This document shows positions 29,279 to 39,357 of a stretch of 64,000 nt of DNA, piece by piece. The position numbers and the translations under genes were made by a program. The notes under the pieces are model-generated. The model did not search any database and had not been told where the DNA came from. It saw nothing but the letters and a program-made list of their open reading frames with translations. The number at the start of each line of letters is the position of its first letter. Position 1 is the first letter of the stretch. Source of the stretch: Pseudomonas sp. GM74 (GTDB lineage: Bacteria > Pseudomonadota > Gammaproteobacteria > Pseudomonadales > Pseudomonadaceae); assembly GCF_000282455.1 (NCBI RefSeq), contig NZ_AKJG01000045.1, forward strand, positions 1-64,000, given 5' to 3'.

Positions 29279-29983
29279 ATGAACTCGATCTCCCGCGCCG
29301 TACCTGAAGTGGCGCTGCAAGCCATCCGCAAACTGATTACCGAACAGGGCTTCGGGCCGGGGGATGCCTTGCCCTCGCAACGGGACCTGGCGGTGCAATT
29401 GGGGGTCAGTCGGGCGTCGTTGCGCGAGGCATTGTCGTCGCTGAGTGCGCTGGGTGTCATCAGCATCCAGCCGGGTAAAGGCGTGTTCGTGCAATCGCCG
29501 GTGGAGTTGTCGCGAGGCGATGCGGTACCGGGCTGGCCGTTCGCGGCGCAGGCTTTGCCGCTGGACATCTTTCAACTGCGCTATGCGCTGGAGGGGTTTG
29601 CGGCGGGGTTGGCGGCCGTAACCTTGAGCACCGGCGAACTCGATGCGCTGGAAGACAATGTCGCCGCCATGCGAAACGAGCTGAAGTCCGGCGACTTCGA
29701 AGCCGCGGCCCGCCTGGATTTCGAATTCCACCGTCGCATCCTGCTGGCCAGCGGCAATCAGGCGATGCTGAGCATCCTGACCGCCAGCGCCGACATCTTC
29801 CTGGAAAGCCAGAAGCTACCGTTCATCCGGGTCGAGCGGGCCATGGAAACCTGGCAGGAACACCGCAAAATCCTTCGTGCGCTGGCCCGCCGAGCATCTG
29901 GCGCCGCGCAAAAGGCCATGCAAGAGCACGTACGCAATGCCGCGTTGCGCACCGGAATCGCGTTCATCGCTCCCGTCACCTGA
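29279..29983 (+). CDS. FadR/FCD-type GntR family regulator
   Basis: A 234-residue transcription factor. The N-terminal winged helix (about 5-70) has the GntR pattern GDALPSQRDLAVQLGVSRASLREALSSLSALGVI; the C-terminal FCD domain (about 95-220) is all-helical with ARLDFEFHRRILLASGNQAM, whose histidine and acidic residues normally bind a metal and a small organic acid. It is divergently arranged with the ABC operon, the usual layout for a local regulator, and I infer it represses or activates that transporter. A start about 120 bases upstream is open but lies in the promoter region. Confidence 0.92.
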   Translation: MNSISRAVPEVALQAIRKLITEQGFGPGDALPSQRDLAVQLGVSRASLREALSSLSALGVISIQPGKGVFVQSPVELSRGDAVPGWPFAAQALPLDIFQLRYALEGFAAGLAAVTLSTGELDALEDNVAAMRNELKSGDFEAAARLDFEFHRRILLASGNQAMLSILTASADIFLESQKLPFIRVERAMETWQEHRKILRALARRASGAAQKAMQEHVRNAALRTGIAFIAPVT

Positions 29984-30106
29984 TGACCTGAGCTATACCC
30001 AAACTCATGAATCACCATAGCGAGACTCAATCATCTGCACCTTCCTGAACGAGGGAAGGACCGCTATGATGGGCCACGTTTTTTTGCTTACAACCTGGAG
30101 AATTCC

Positions 30107-30436
30107 ATGAGCAGCGATCTTATCAAACACGTTAGCGACGCTAGCTTCGAGGCCGACGTACTCAAGGCCGAAGGCGCTGTACTGGTCGACTACTGGGCTG
30201 AATGGTGCGGCCCTTGCAAAATGATCGCTCCGGTTCTGGACGAAATTGCCGAGACTTACAAAGGCAAGCTGACCGTTGCCAAGCTGAACATCGACGAAAA
30301 CCAGGAAACCCCGGCCAAGCACGGCGTACGTGGTATCCCGACCCTGATGCTGTTCAAGAACGGCAACGTTGAAGCGACCAAGGTCGGCGCACTGTCGAAG
30401 TCGCAACTGGCTGCCTTCCTCGACGCCAACATCTAA
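30107..30436 (+). CDS. trxA: thioredoxin 1
   Basis: A 109-residue cytosolic dithiol reductant that serves ribonucleotide reductase, methionine sulfoxide reductase and other enzymes. The active site W33-C34-G-P-C37, the preceding [13 protein letters not shown], and the cis-proline block [14 protein letters not shown] are all present. Length matches E. coli TrxA. CTGGAG precedes the ATG. A strong intrinsic terminator follows; rho comes next, as in many proteobacteria. Confidence 0.98.
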   Translation: MSSDLIKHVSDASFEADVLKAEGAVLVDYWAEWCGPCKMIAPVLDEIAETYKGKLTVAKLNIDENQETPAKHGVRGIPTLMLFKNGNVEATKVGALSKSQLAAFLDANI

Positions 30437-30458
30437 GCGTCGCTGCAAAGTGTCCTTA

Positions 30459-30491
30459 AAAAGCCCCGCAAATTAGCGGGGCTTTTTGCGT
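30459..30491 (+). terminator. intrinsic terminator after trxA
   Basis: AAAAAGCCCCGC - AAATTA - GCGGGGCTTTTT: near-perfect stem with T-run, about 25 bases after the stop. Confidence 0.95.
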
Positions 30492-30684
30492 ATTCAGGGC
30501 TAGACGCTCCTAAACTCAGGTGGTACATTCGGCCCCGCACTGGTTTCTCCATTGCCCCCTGCTAGCCGTCGCCGACGCACTCCTTTTCGAATAAGTACGC
30601 GATCCTGTCGCCTTCTCCGCGGCGCGGCCTCATTAAGCCAAAAGCTTAATTTCCCCCCTCCATAAATGATTACGTCATTCCTAT
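30492..30684 (+). promoter_or_regulatory. rho leader region
   Basis: About 190 bases between the trxA terminator and rho. The centre is C-rich and G-poor, as expected for a region where Rho could bind its own leader, and a small hairpin TTAAGC-CAAAA-GCTTAA (30633-30649) precedes the start. No good ribosome binding site is seen. Autoregulation is known for E. coli rho; here it is inferred. Confidence 0.45.
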
Positions 30685-31944
<1,260 letters not shown>

Positions 31945-31967
31945 CATCGCCCGTTGAGTTCAAGAGA

Positions 31968-31998
31968 ATGGCGCCCCGGTGGGGCGTCATTTTTTTTG
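31968..31998 (+). terminator. intrinsic terminator after rho
   Basis: TGGCGCCCC - GGT - GGGGCGTCA followed by eight T residues. Confidence 0.93.
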
Positions 31999-32140
31999 CC
32001 TGCATTTTTTTTCCGGGCCATGGGAGGTTTTTGATTGGACAAGGTCAGTTGGTTAGCACTGCAACCAGCCGCGTCAGCAGTCATCTCCGGGGACGATGCT
32101 CAAGCGCGCTGAAAACAACGATCTGACTGGTTTTATGTTT

Positions 32141-34138
32141 ATGAGCACACTGGCTTATCGAAGGGACATCGACGGCTTGCGCGCGGTGGCGGTAATCGCT
32201 GTCGTGCTGTTTCATTTTGGCGTTCCCGGGTTTACCGGCGGCTTTGTCGGCGTGGACGTATTTTTCGTGATTTCCGGTTACCTGATCACGTCGATCATCT
32301 GGAATCAGCGCCAGGCCGGGCCATTCAGCTTCGTCGATTTCTGGGCCCGGCGTGCGCGGCGAATTTTGCCGGCGTTGTTCGCGATGATCATCGCGGTGCT
32401 GGCGGTCGGCTGGTTTTTGCTGGCACCGAAGGATTACGAAGAGCTGGGGCGGTCGGTGCGTTACCAGGTGATGTTTGTGTCCAACATCCTGTTCATGCGC
32501 CAGGACGGCTATTTCGATGTCGCCTCGGACCTCAAACCCCTGCTGCACACCTGGTCGCTGGCGGTGGAGGAGCAGTTTTACATTGTCTTCCCGTTGCTGC
32601 TGACACTGCTGTCGAGCCGTGTGAAACATTGGCGGCTGGCGCTGTTCGGCGTATTGCTGCTGTCCTTTGGCTTGAGCGTGTGGGCCGTCGCCCATCACCC
32701 GGAAAAAGCCTACTTCCTGCTGCCGATGCGTGCGTGGGAGCTATTGGCCGGAGCGATGCTGGCGGTAGCGCCCAAGTCGGCGTGGCGTCTCAAGCCGATG
32801 GCGGCGCAGTGGCTGAGCCTGCTCGGCATGGTGCTGATCCTGTTGGCGGTGTTCGGTTATGACAAGGCCACGCCATTCCCGGGTATCGCGGCGTTGCCGC
32901 CGGTGTTTGGTGTGGTGCTGCTGACTCTGGCCAACAATCATCGTGAAACCTGGGTTGGTCAGTTTTTGAGCAGTCGGGTGATGGTCGGCCTCGGCCTGGT
33001 TTCTTATTCCTGGTACCTGTGGCACTGGCCGGTGTTCGTATTCTCCCGCTATGCCAGCGTCGGTGAACCGAGTGCTTTCGACCGTGCCGGGTTGATTCTG
33101 CTGACGCTGTTGCTGGGTTATCTGTCCTGGAAACTCGTCGAAACCCCGTTTCGTGAGCGCCGCCTGCTCGGCGGGCGCCGGCAGATTCTGCTCGCTGGTG
33201 CCTGCGGCGTCCTGGTGCTCGGCCTGGCTGGACAAACCTTGCGATGGACCGACGGCTTGCCATGGCGTCTGTCTGACCAGGCCCTGCAATACGCCAAGGG
33301 TCGCGAATGGCGGCCGGAGCTGATGGCCTGCCTGGCCGATGACAAGACGCCGGACGACAGGTTGTTCTGCCGTTATGGCGCGCAAAACCGCCTTCGCCCA
33401 GCGCTTGTCTGGGGCGATAGTCATGCCACGGCGTTGATTCCGGTTTTCGACGAGGGTGCCAAAACCCATGGCGTCAACGTGATGCTCGCCAGTTCTCCTG
33501 GTTGTTTGCCTGTCGAAGGCCTGGAGCACGATGCGCGTTGTGCGCGGTTCAATCGACGCGTTGAACAGGCCTTGATGTCGCAAGCTGTTAGCGATGTGGT
33601 GTTGGTCGCGCACTGGAGCCTGTACCTCTACGGCGACGGCAAAGGTGATCTGGGTCACGCTCTGAAAAGCGCTGACGGGCACTACGACCGCGCCAGTGCC
33701 GAACAACGCCTGGCCGATGGCTTGCGTGCACGAGTCGCGCAATTGCGTGCCGGCGGGCATCGGGTCTGGCTGGTAAAAGAGGCGCCATTGCAGGCCTTCA
33801 GCCCACCGTATCGCCTCACCCGCCTGGCAATGCTGGACCGTCCGGTCGACGATGTCGGGCTGGCACTCGCAGAGCACCACAAGCGCCAGGCATTCATCAG
33901 TCAATTGTTCGCACAACTGGCGCAAGACCCGGCGGTACAGGTGGTGGACCCTGCGCCGAGGTTGTGTGATGCAAACGGCTTGTGCCGCGCCGAACATGGC
34001 GGCCATTCGTTGTACACCGATGACAATCACCTCTCGGAGGTCGGTGCGCGGTGGGTGGCGCCGATCCTCGAACCGCTGTTTGTCAGTCTGCAAGCCAGGG
34101 CCAACCCGGGGAAAGGGCAGGTGAATGCATCCAGATAA
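32141..34138 (+). CDS. acyltransferase 3 / SGNH fusion, O-antigen acetylase type (OafA/OatA-like)
   Basis: A 665-residue inner-membrane protein likely to acetylate a surface polysaccharide. Residues 1-350 form the ten-helix acyltransferase-3 domain: YRRDIDGLRAVAVIAVVLFH with the catalytic-type R and H, then FVGVDVFFVISGYLI and WSLAVEEQFYIVFPLL. The C-terminal third (about 420-650) is a periplasmic SGNH esterase-like domain with the nucleophile in VWGDSHATALIP and the DNH pair in YTDDNHLSEVGARW. The start is uncertain: ATGs at 32096, 32135 and 32141 are in frame and none has a clear ribosome binding site; homologues begin just before YRRDIDG. P. aeruginosa also has a similar gene between rho and ubiD. 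Confidence 0.9.
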   Translation: MSTLAYRRDIDGLRAVAVIAVVLFHFGVPGFTGGFVGVDVFFVISGYLITSIIWNQRQAGPFSFVDFWARRARRILPALFAMIIAVLAVGWFLLAPKDYEELGRSVRYQVMFVSNILFMRQDGYFDVASDLKPLLHTWSLAVEEQFYIVFPLLLTLLSSRVKHWRLALFGVLLLSFGLSVWAVAHHPEKAYFLLPMRAWELLAGAMLAVAPKSAWRLKPMAAQWLSLLGMVLILLAVFGYDKATPFPGIAALPPVFGVVLLTLANNHRETWVGQFLSSRVMVGLGLVSYSWYLWHWPVFVFSRYASVGEPSAFDRAGLILLTLLLGYLSWKLVETPFRERRLLGGRRQILLAGACGVLVLGLAGQTLRWTDGLPWRLSDQALQYAKGREWRPELMACLADDKTPDDRLFCRYGAQNRLRPALVWGDSHATALIPVFDEGAKTHGVNVMLASSPGCLPVEGLEHDARCARFNRRVEQALMSQAVSDVVLVAHWSLYLYGDGKGDLGHALKSADGHYDRASAEQRLADGLRARVAQLRAGGHRVWLVKEAPLQAFSPPYRLTRLAMLDRPVDDVGLALAEHHKRQAFISQLFAQLAQDPAVQVVDPAPRLCDANGLCRAEHGGHSLYTDDNHLSEVGARWVAPILEPLFVSLQARANPGKGQVNASR

Positions 34139-34207
34139 GCAGCGATAAGCTGCCAGCGGCCGGCAGAGCAGGTAGGATGTACGCCTATTTTTCGGGTGCC
34201 ATCATCA

Positions 34208-35674
34208 ATGAAATTCAAGGATCTTCGGGATTTCGTGCAGCAGCTTGAGCAGCGCGGAGAGTTGAAACGCATCCAGATCCCCGTCTCTCCAGTGCTGGAG
34301 ATGACCGAGGTGTGTGATCGCACGCTGCGTGCCAAAGGCCCGGCGCTGTTGTTCGAAAAGCCGACAGGCTATGACATCCCGGTGCTCGGCAACCTGTTCG
34401 GCACCCCCGAGCGGGTCGCCATGGGCATGGGTGCCGAGTCGGTCAGCGAGCTGCGCGAGATCGGCAAGTTGCTGGCGTTCCTCAAGGAACCCGAGCCGCC
34501 GAAAGGCTTGAAGGATGCCTGGTCCAAGCTGCCGATCTTTCGCAAGATCATTTCGATGGCGCCGAAAGTCGTCAAGGACGCGGTGTGCCAGGAAGTGGTC
34601 ATCGAAGGCGACGACGTCGACCTGGCCATGCTGCCGGTGCAGACCTGCTGGCCGGGCGACGTCGGTCCGCTGATCACCTGGGGCCTGACCGTCACCAAAG
34701 GTCCAAACAAGGATCGCCAGAACCTCGGCATCTACCGTCAGCAAGTGATCGGCCGCAACAAGGTCATCATGCGCTGGCTGAGCCACCGTGGCGGCGCGCT
34801 GGACTACCGCGAGTGGTGTGAAAAGCACCCGGGCCAGCCGTTCCCGGTTTCCGTGGCCCTGGGCGCTGACCCGGCGACCATTCTCGGCGCCGTGACCCCG
34901 GTGCCCGACAGTCTTTCCGAATACGCCTTCGCCGGCCTGCTGCGTGGCAACCGCACTGAGTTGGTGAAGTGCCGCGGCAACGACCTGCAAGTGCCGGCCA
35001 CCGCCGAAATCATCCTCGAAGGCGTGATCCATCCGGGCGAGATGGCCGATGAAGGCCCGTACGGCGACCACACCGGTTACTACAACGAAGTCGACAGCTT
35101 CCCGGTGTTCACCGTCGAACGCATCACCCATCGGATCAAGCCGATCTACCACAGCACCTACACCGGCCGTCCGCCGGATGAGCCGGCGATCCTCGGCGTG
35201 GCGCTGAACGAAGTGTTCGTTCCGATCCTGCAGAAGCAGTTCCCGGAGATCACCGACTTCTACCTGCCGCCCGAAGGCTGCTCGTACCGCATGGCCATCG
35301 TGACCATGAAGAAGTCGTATCCGGGCCACGCCAAGCGGGTAATGCTGGGTGTCTGGTCGTTTTTGCGACAGTTCATGTACACCAAGTTCGTTATCGTCAC
35401 CGACGACGATATCAACGCCCGGGACTGGAACGACGTGATCTGGGCCATTACCACGCGCATGGACCCCAAGCGCGACACGGTGATGATCGACAACACGCCG
35501 ATCGACTACCTGGACTTCGCCTCGCCGGTTTCCGGCCTGGGGTCGAAAATGGGCCTCGATGCCACGCATAAATGGCCGGGCGAAACTACCCGCGAATGGG
35601 GCCGGGTCATCGTCAAGGACGATGCCGTGACCCAGCGGATCGATGCCATCTGGAATCAGTTAGGAATAGATTGA
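34208..35674 (+). CDS. ubiD: UbiD decarboxylase (3-octaprenyl-4-hydroxybenzoate carboxy-lyase)
   Basis: Removes the carboxyl group from 3-polyprenyl-4-hydroxybenzoate in ubiquinone synthesis using prenylated FMN supplied by UbiX. The 488-residue length is normal. The N-terminal [44 protein letters not shown] (prFMN/Mn-binding region) and [13 protein letters not shown] (the catalytic E-D-E region) are as in E. coli UbiD. The ATG at 34208 is used rather than one four codons upstream. The stop codon overlaps the next ATG by one base (TGATG), so the reductase gene is translationally coupled. Confidence 0.97.
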   Translation: MKFKDLRDFVQQLEQRGELKRIQIPVSPVLEMTEVCDRTLRAKGPALLFEKPTGYDIPVLGNLFGTPERVAMGMGAESVSELREIGKLLAFLKEPEPPKGLKDAWSKLPIFRKIISMAPKVVKDAVCQEVVIEGDDVDLAMLPVQTCWPGDVGPLITWGLTVTKGPNKDRQNLGIYRQQVIGRNKVIMRWLSHRGGALDYREWCEKHPGQPFPVSVALGADPATILGAVTPVPDSLSEYAFAGLLRGNRTELVKCRGNDLQVPATAEIILEGVIHPGEMADEGPYGDHTGYYNEVDSFPVFTVERITHRIKPIYHSTYTGRPPDEPAILGVALNEVFVPILQKQFPEITDFYLPPEGCSYRMAIVTMKKSYPGHAKRVMLGVWSFLRQFMYTKFVIVTDDDINARDWNDVIWAITTRMDPKRDTVMIDNTPIDYLDFASPVSGLGSKMGLDATHKWPGETTREWGRVIVKDDAVTQRIDAIWNQLGID

Positions 35675-36642
35675 TGCGTGTAACCTTGCAGCCCTCCGGA
35701 GCAGTGCTTGAGATATTGCCCGGCGAGCGGATTCTCGATGGCGCACGACGACTGGGCTACGAATGCCCGCAAAGCTGCCGCAACGGCAATTGCCACGTGT
35801 GCGCGGCGCTACTGGTGGAAGGCCGGGTCGAGCAGGCCGGTAATGTGCGCGACCATGGCGAGTTCTACACTTGCATAGCGGAGCCGCTGGAAGACTGCAT
35901 CGTGCTGTGGGATGGCGTGCTCGCGCTGGGAGAACTGCCAGTGCGCAGCGTGTCGTGTCAGGTCATTGAGTGCAAGGAGGTGGGCGGCGACACCTGGCGC
36001 GTGCGTCTGCGGGCTCCGGCCGGAAAACCGCCGCGCTACCACGCCGGTCAGTACCTGATGATCGAGCGGGAGAACGGCGAAAAATCCGCATTCTCTCTCG
36101 CCTCGGCACCGCATGCGGGGCGCGATCTGGAAATCCACGTACTGGCGCGCGAAACAAGTGCGTTGAGCCTGATCGAACAGCTCCAGCGCAACAGCATGGT
36201 GCGGGTCGAATTGCCGTTTGGCGATACCCACCTGGAGGAGTTGCCGGACGGTCCTCTCGTGCTGATCGCCGCGGGTACCGGCATGGGCCAGGTCCATGGC
36301 CTGATCGAACATTGCCGGGCCTCGGGTTTCAAGCATCCGGTGCATCTGTATTGGGGCGTGCGCCGTCCAGAAGACTTTTACCAGGTCGAGCATTGGGACG
36401 AATGGCTGAAGCTGCCCAACCTGTTCCTGCACAAGGTCGTCAGCGATCAATGCGGCTGGGAAGGGCGGTGCGGCATGTTGCATGAAGCGGTCTGTGAAGA
36501 CTTCCCTGACCTCAAGCCGTTGCATGTATACGCCAGTGGCTCTCCGGCCATGGTCTACGGCACGCTGGATGCGCTGGTGGAAGCGGGGATGGATGCCCAC
36601 CAGATGCGTGCCGACGTATTTGCCTACGCGCCGCGGTCTTGA
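35674..36642 (+). CDS. 2Fe-2S ferredoxin / FAD-NAD(P)H reductase fusion
   Basis: A 322-residue electron-transfer protein. Residues 1-90 are a plant-type ferredoxin with the cluster ligands in CPQSCRNGNCHVC (the C-x4-C-x2-C pattern) and a distal cysteine in YTCIAEPLED. Residues 95-320 are an FNR-type reductase: flavin-binding YLMIERENGEKSAFSLASAP region, LIAAGTGMGQVHGLIEH for the nucleotide, and the terminal VYASGSPAMV. It resembles CDP-6-deoxy-glucoseen reductase-like proteins and the Fre family. Coupling to ubiD suggests it supplies reduced flavin or electrons to ubiquinone or prFMN chemistry, which is inference only. Confidence 0.9.
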   Translation: MRVTLQPSGAVLEILPGERILDGARRLGYECPQSCRNGNCHVCAALLVEGRVEQAGNVRDHGEFYTCIAEPLEDCIVLWDGVLALGELPVRSVSCQVIECKEVGGDTWRVRLRAPAGKPPRYHAGQYLMIERENGEKSAFSLASAPHAGRDLEIHVLARETSALSLIEQLQRNSMVRVELPFGDTHLEELPDGPLVLIAAGTGMGQVHGLIEHCRASGFKHPVHLYWGVRRPEDFYQVEHWDEWLKLPNLFLHKVVSDQCGWEGRCGMLHEAVCEDFPDLKPLHVYASGSPAMVYGTLDALVEAGMDAHQMRADVFAYAPRS

Positions 36643-36657
36643 TCTGCCCCGTCCACC

Positions 36658-36760
36658 CTGTAGGAGCGAGCCTGCTCGCGATGGTCGTTAACGATTACTC
36701 GGGCAGTCAGGCTACCCGCAGCGCTCTTGATTCCATCGCGAGCAGGCTCGCTCCTACAGG
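36658..36760. repeat. REP doublet (inverted pair), CCTGCTCGC variant
   Basis: TGTAGGAGCGAGCCTGCTCG CGATGG and its inverse copy CCATCGCGAGCAGGCTCGCTC about 50 bases away. The core differs from the CTTGCTCGC type elsewhere, marking a distinct sub-family. Confidence 0.92.
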
Positions 36761-36763
36761 TAT

Positions 36764-36953
36764 ATAACTCCACATATAGCCAATCGGCATTTATAAACTT
36801 TTATAAATATCGGTAGGTTATATGTTGTCCAGGCAATTAATTAAGAGCTGTGCCATGGCATTCAAATTGCCTTAAAACTTATGTGCCTTATTGTTACAGC
36901 TGTGCGTTCTATTAAGTAATTCTTCACCCGCGGGGAGCTGAACGCTATTCGCC
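36764..36953 (+). promoter_or_regulatory. AT-rich upstream region of chaC-type gene
   Basis: About 170 bases clearly richer in A+T than the rest of the window, with TATA-like steps (TTTATAAACTTTTATAAATA) and ATTAATTAAG. It has no open frame of note. It may be a promoter and upstream element, or a binding site for H-NS-like MvaT proteins, which prefer AT-rich DNA. Confidence 0.4.
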
Positions 36954-37622
36954 ATGAGCGCCATAGAATCTGCTTTTTTGAATCTGGCTTACCCTCCGCG
37001 GCTCGATCTGGGGCCGCAGCTCACTCACGAACAATTGCTCAGCTCGATGCAAACGACCATGGCGCGCCACAAGGGCGGGCCGGTGTGGTTGTTTGCGTAT
37101 GGTTCGTTGATCTGGCGCCCTGAATGCACCGCGGTTGAGCGGGTTCGCGGCCGGGTGCATGGCTATCATCGTGGGTTGTACCTATGGTCCCACGAACATC
37201 GCGGCACACCGGAAATGCCCGGCCTGGTGTTTGGCCTGGATCGTGGCGGTTCTTGCAGCGGTTTCGCCTATCGCTTGCCCGAAGAGCAACTCGAAGCCTC
37301 GCTTTACGCACTTTGGCAGCGCGAGATGCCTTTCCCTTCCTACCGCCCGCACTGGCTCAACTGCCGTCTCGAAGATGGCAGCCAGGTACAGGCATTGGGT
37401 TTTGTGCTGGAGCGACACCTGCCCAGCTATGCTGGCAACTTGCCGGACCATGTGCTGAGCCATGTGTTCGAAAACGCTTGCGGGCGTTACGGCACCACTC
37501 GCGATTATGTCGAGCAGACCGCGCACGCCCTGCGCAGCCACGCCATGCCAGACCGGAATCTGGAGGCGCGGCTCAAGCGCTGTAAATCAAAGGCCGATCA
37601 AGCGAGTGCTTCGCGGCCCTGA
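36954..37622 (+). CDS. ChaC-type gamma-glutamylcyclotransferase
   Basis: A 222-residue cytosolic enzyme expected to cleave glutathione to 5-oxoproline and Cys-Gly. The family signature [11 protein letters not shown] (substrate loop) is at about residue 47; [23 protein letters not shown] and [19 protein letters not shown] follow, and the catalytic glutamate is likely the one in [23 protein letters not shown] near the C-terminus is also typical. Its last 25 bases overlap the convergent glpT gene. Upstream is an unusually AT-rich stretch. Confidence 0.92.
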   Translation: MSAIESAFLNLAYPPRLDLGPQLTHEQLLSSMQTTMARHKGGPVWLFAYGSLIWRPECTAVERVRGRVHGYHRGLYLWSHEHRGTPEMPGLVFGLDRGGSCSGFAYRLPEEQLEASLYALWQREMPFPSYRPHWLNCRLEDGSQVQALGFVLERHLPSYAGNLPDHVLSHVFENACGRYGTTRDYVEQTAHALRSHAMPDRNLEARLKRCKSKADQASASRP

Positions 37623-38947
37623 CTGGCGATTTGTTTGTGCCGTAGCGTTGGGGCCAGGAAGGCCATCGCCAACAGGCAGGCGCCGACCAGCAGCACGAAG
37701 CCGCCGTCCCAGCCGAAATGGTCCACGGTGTAGCCCATCGCTGCACTGGCCGCGACCGAACCACCCAGATAACCGAACAGTCCGGTAAAGCCCGCCGCCG
37801 TACCGGCAGCTTTCTTTGGTGCCAGTTCCAGCGCCTGCAGGCCGATCAGCATTACCGGGCCGTAGATCAGGAAGCCAATGGAAAGCAGCGCGATCATGTC
37901 GACCATCGGATTGCCGGCCGGGTTGAGCCAGTAAACCAGCGTCGCGACCGTCACCAGCGCCATGAATACCATGCCGGTCAGGCCACGGTTGCCACGGAAA
38001 ATCTTGTCCGACATCCAGCCGCACAGCAGCGTGCCCGGGATACCTGCCCACTCGTAGAAGAAGTACGCCCACGAGGTTTTATCCACAGTGAAACCCTTGG
38101 CTTCCTTGAGGTAAGTCGGCGCCCAGTCCAGCACGCCGTAGCGCAGCAGATAGACAAAGACGTTGGCCAGGGCGATGTACCAGAGCATTTTGTTGCGCAG
38201 CACGTATTTGACGAAGATTTCCTTGGCGCTGAATTCCTCTTCGTGGCTGGCGTCGTAGCCTTCCGGGTAATCGTTCTTGTACTGCTCGATCGGCGGCAGG
38301 CCAACCGATTGCGGGGTGTCGCGCATGGTCACAAAGGCAAACACCGCTACCGCCAGCGCCACTGCAGCCGGTACGTAGAACGCGGCGTGCCAGTCATTGA
38401 ACAGGCCCATGCCGATCAGGAACAACGGCCCGATCAGGCCACCGCCGACGTTATGCGCCACGTTCCACACGGACACCACACCGCCACGTTCCTTCTGCGA
38501 CCACCAGTGCACCATGGTCCGGCCACTCGGCGGCCAACCCATGCCCTGCGCCCAGCCATTGATGAACAGCAGAATGAACATCATGGTCACGCTGGACGTC
38601 GCCCAAGGCGCGAAACCGAAAATGAACATCACCCCAGCCGACACCAGAAGACCGAACGGCAGGAAGAAACGCGGGTTGGAACGGTCGGACACCAGGCCCA
38701 TCAGAAATTTCGATAGACCGTAGGCAATCGCGATGGCGGACATCGCCAGGCCCAGCTGACCACGGGAGTAGCCCTCGTCGATCAGGTATGGCATGGCCAG
38801 GGAGAAGTTCTTGCGCAGCAGGTAATAACCCGCATAGCCAATGAAGATGCCGGCGAAAATCTGCCAACGCAGGCGTCGGTAGGTGCTGTCTATTTTTTCT
38901 TCAGGCAATGGAGCCTGATGTGCGGCAGGACGAAAGAAAGCAAACAT
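37598..38947 (-). CDS. glpT: glycerol-3-phosphate transporter (MFS, OPA family)
   Basis: A 449-residue, twelve-helix antiporter exchanging sn-glycerol-3-phosphate for phosphate across the inner membrane. Diagnostic are [20 protein letters not shown] with [12 protein letters not shown] (the arginines bind phosphate), [20 protein letters not shown], and [11 protein letters not shown]. The length equals that of E. coli GlpT. A palindrome TTTCG-TTAC-CGAAA about 50 bases upstream of the start could be a GlpR operator. The 3-prime end overlaps the convergent chaC-type gene. Confidence 0.96.
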   Translation of the reverse strand: MFAFFRPAAHQAPLPEEKIDSTYRRLRWQIFAGIFIGYAGYYLLRKNFSLAMPYLIDEGYSRGQLGLAMSAIAIAYGLSKFLMGLVSDRSNPRFFLPFGLLVSAGVMFIFGFAPWATSSVTMMFILLFINGWAQGMGWPPSGRTMVHWWSQKERGGVVSVWNVAHNVGGGLIGPLFLIGMGLFNDWHAAFYVPAAVALAVAVFAFVTMRDTPQSVGLPPIEQYKNDYPEGYDASHEEEFSAKEIFVKYVLRNKMLWYIALANVFVYLLRYGVLDWAPTYLKEAKGFTVDKTSWAYFFYEWAGIPGTLLCGWMSDKIFRGNRGLTGMVFMALVTVATLVYWLNPAGNPMVDMIALLSIGFLIYGPVMLIGLQALELAPKKAAGTAAGFTGLFGYLGGSVAASAAMGYTVDHFGWDGGFVLLVGACLLAMAFLAPTLRHKQIASQGREALA

Positions 38948-38993
38948 TCAAGAGCTCCAGATTTCTTGTTTTGACTGCGGATACGAATGTTAC

Positions 38994-39011
38994 AGTTTCG
39001 TTACCGAAAAT
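38994..39011 (-). promoter_or_regulatory. possible GlpR operator upstream of glpT
   Basis: Perfect inverted repeat TTTCG-TTAC-CGAAA at 38996-39009, about 50 bases before the glpT start. DeoR-type GlpR repressors bind TTCG/CGAA palindromes; the regulator gene is not in the window. Confidence 0.45.
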
Positions 39012-39070
39012 AGCACCGGTTATCATCGGCAAAACAGCGGAAATGTTGGATGTCGCGCGTTCCTTTATGA

Positions 39071-39310
39071 ACATGTCGCTCAGATGTAAGTGAGGGGCGT
39101 TGTAGGAAGCGTTACCTGTTTTCGTTTTTCAGCTGGACCCGCAGTTACCTGACCCACTCGCTTTCACCGACTCAATTGCCGGAGGAGAAGCGTCTGGCTC
39201 TGATTGCCAAGCTCAATGCCAGCGTCCGTTCGATTGTGCAGCGGTGTAGCGCACATCCGGCGAGTCGGTATGTGCGGTTTTTGCCGGAGGAGATTCGGGT
39301 GTTGCTTTGA
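39071..39310 (+). pseudogene. decayed coding fragment (C-terminal remnant)
   Basis: An 80-codon open stretch ending in a TGA at 39308. From about 39130 it reads like real protein: WTRSYLTHSLSPTQLPEEKR, ALIAKLNASVRSIVQRCSA, and RYVRFLPEEIRVLL before the stop, with pseudomonad codon choice. There is no ATG, GTG or TTG at a sensible place, and upstream is a TGA at 39068. An intrinsic terminator follows directly. I interpret it as the tail of a gene whose start has been deleted. I do not recognise the family. Confidence 0.5.
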
Positions 39311-39316
39311 CGGCAA

Positions 39317-39347
39317 TAAAAGCGCGGCTACATGGCCGCGCTTTTTT
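39317..39347. terminator. intrinsic terminator (bidirectional)
   Basis: AAAAGCGCGGC - TACATG - GCCGCGCTTTTTT between the decayed fragment and the convergent quinone oxidoreductase gene; A-run and T-run on the two sides. Confidence 0.9.
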
Positions 39348-39357
39348 GCAGAGAGAT

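Noticed and set aside
37718..38716. 332-codon open frame opposite glpT, and similar long frames opposite argH, hemC, ppk and gcvP
   Set aside because: Antisense frames stay open because of GC-rich codon bias; they are His/Arg/Gln-rich and lack domains, while the other strand encodes known proteins.
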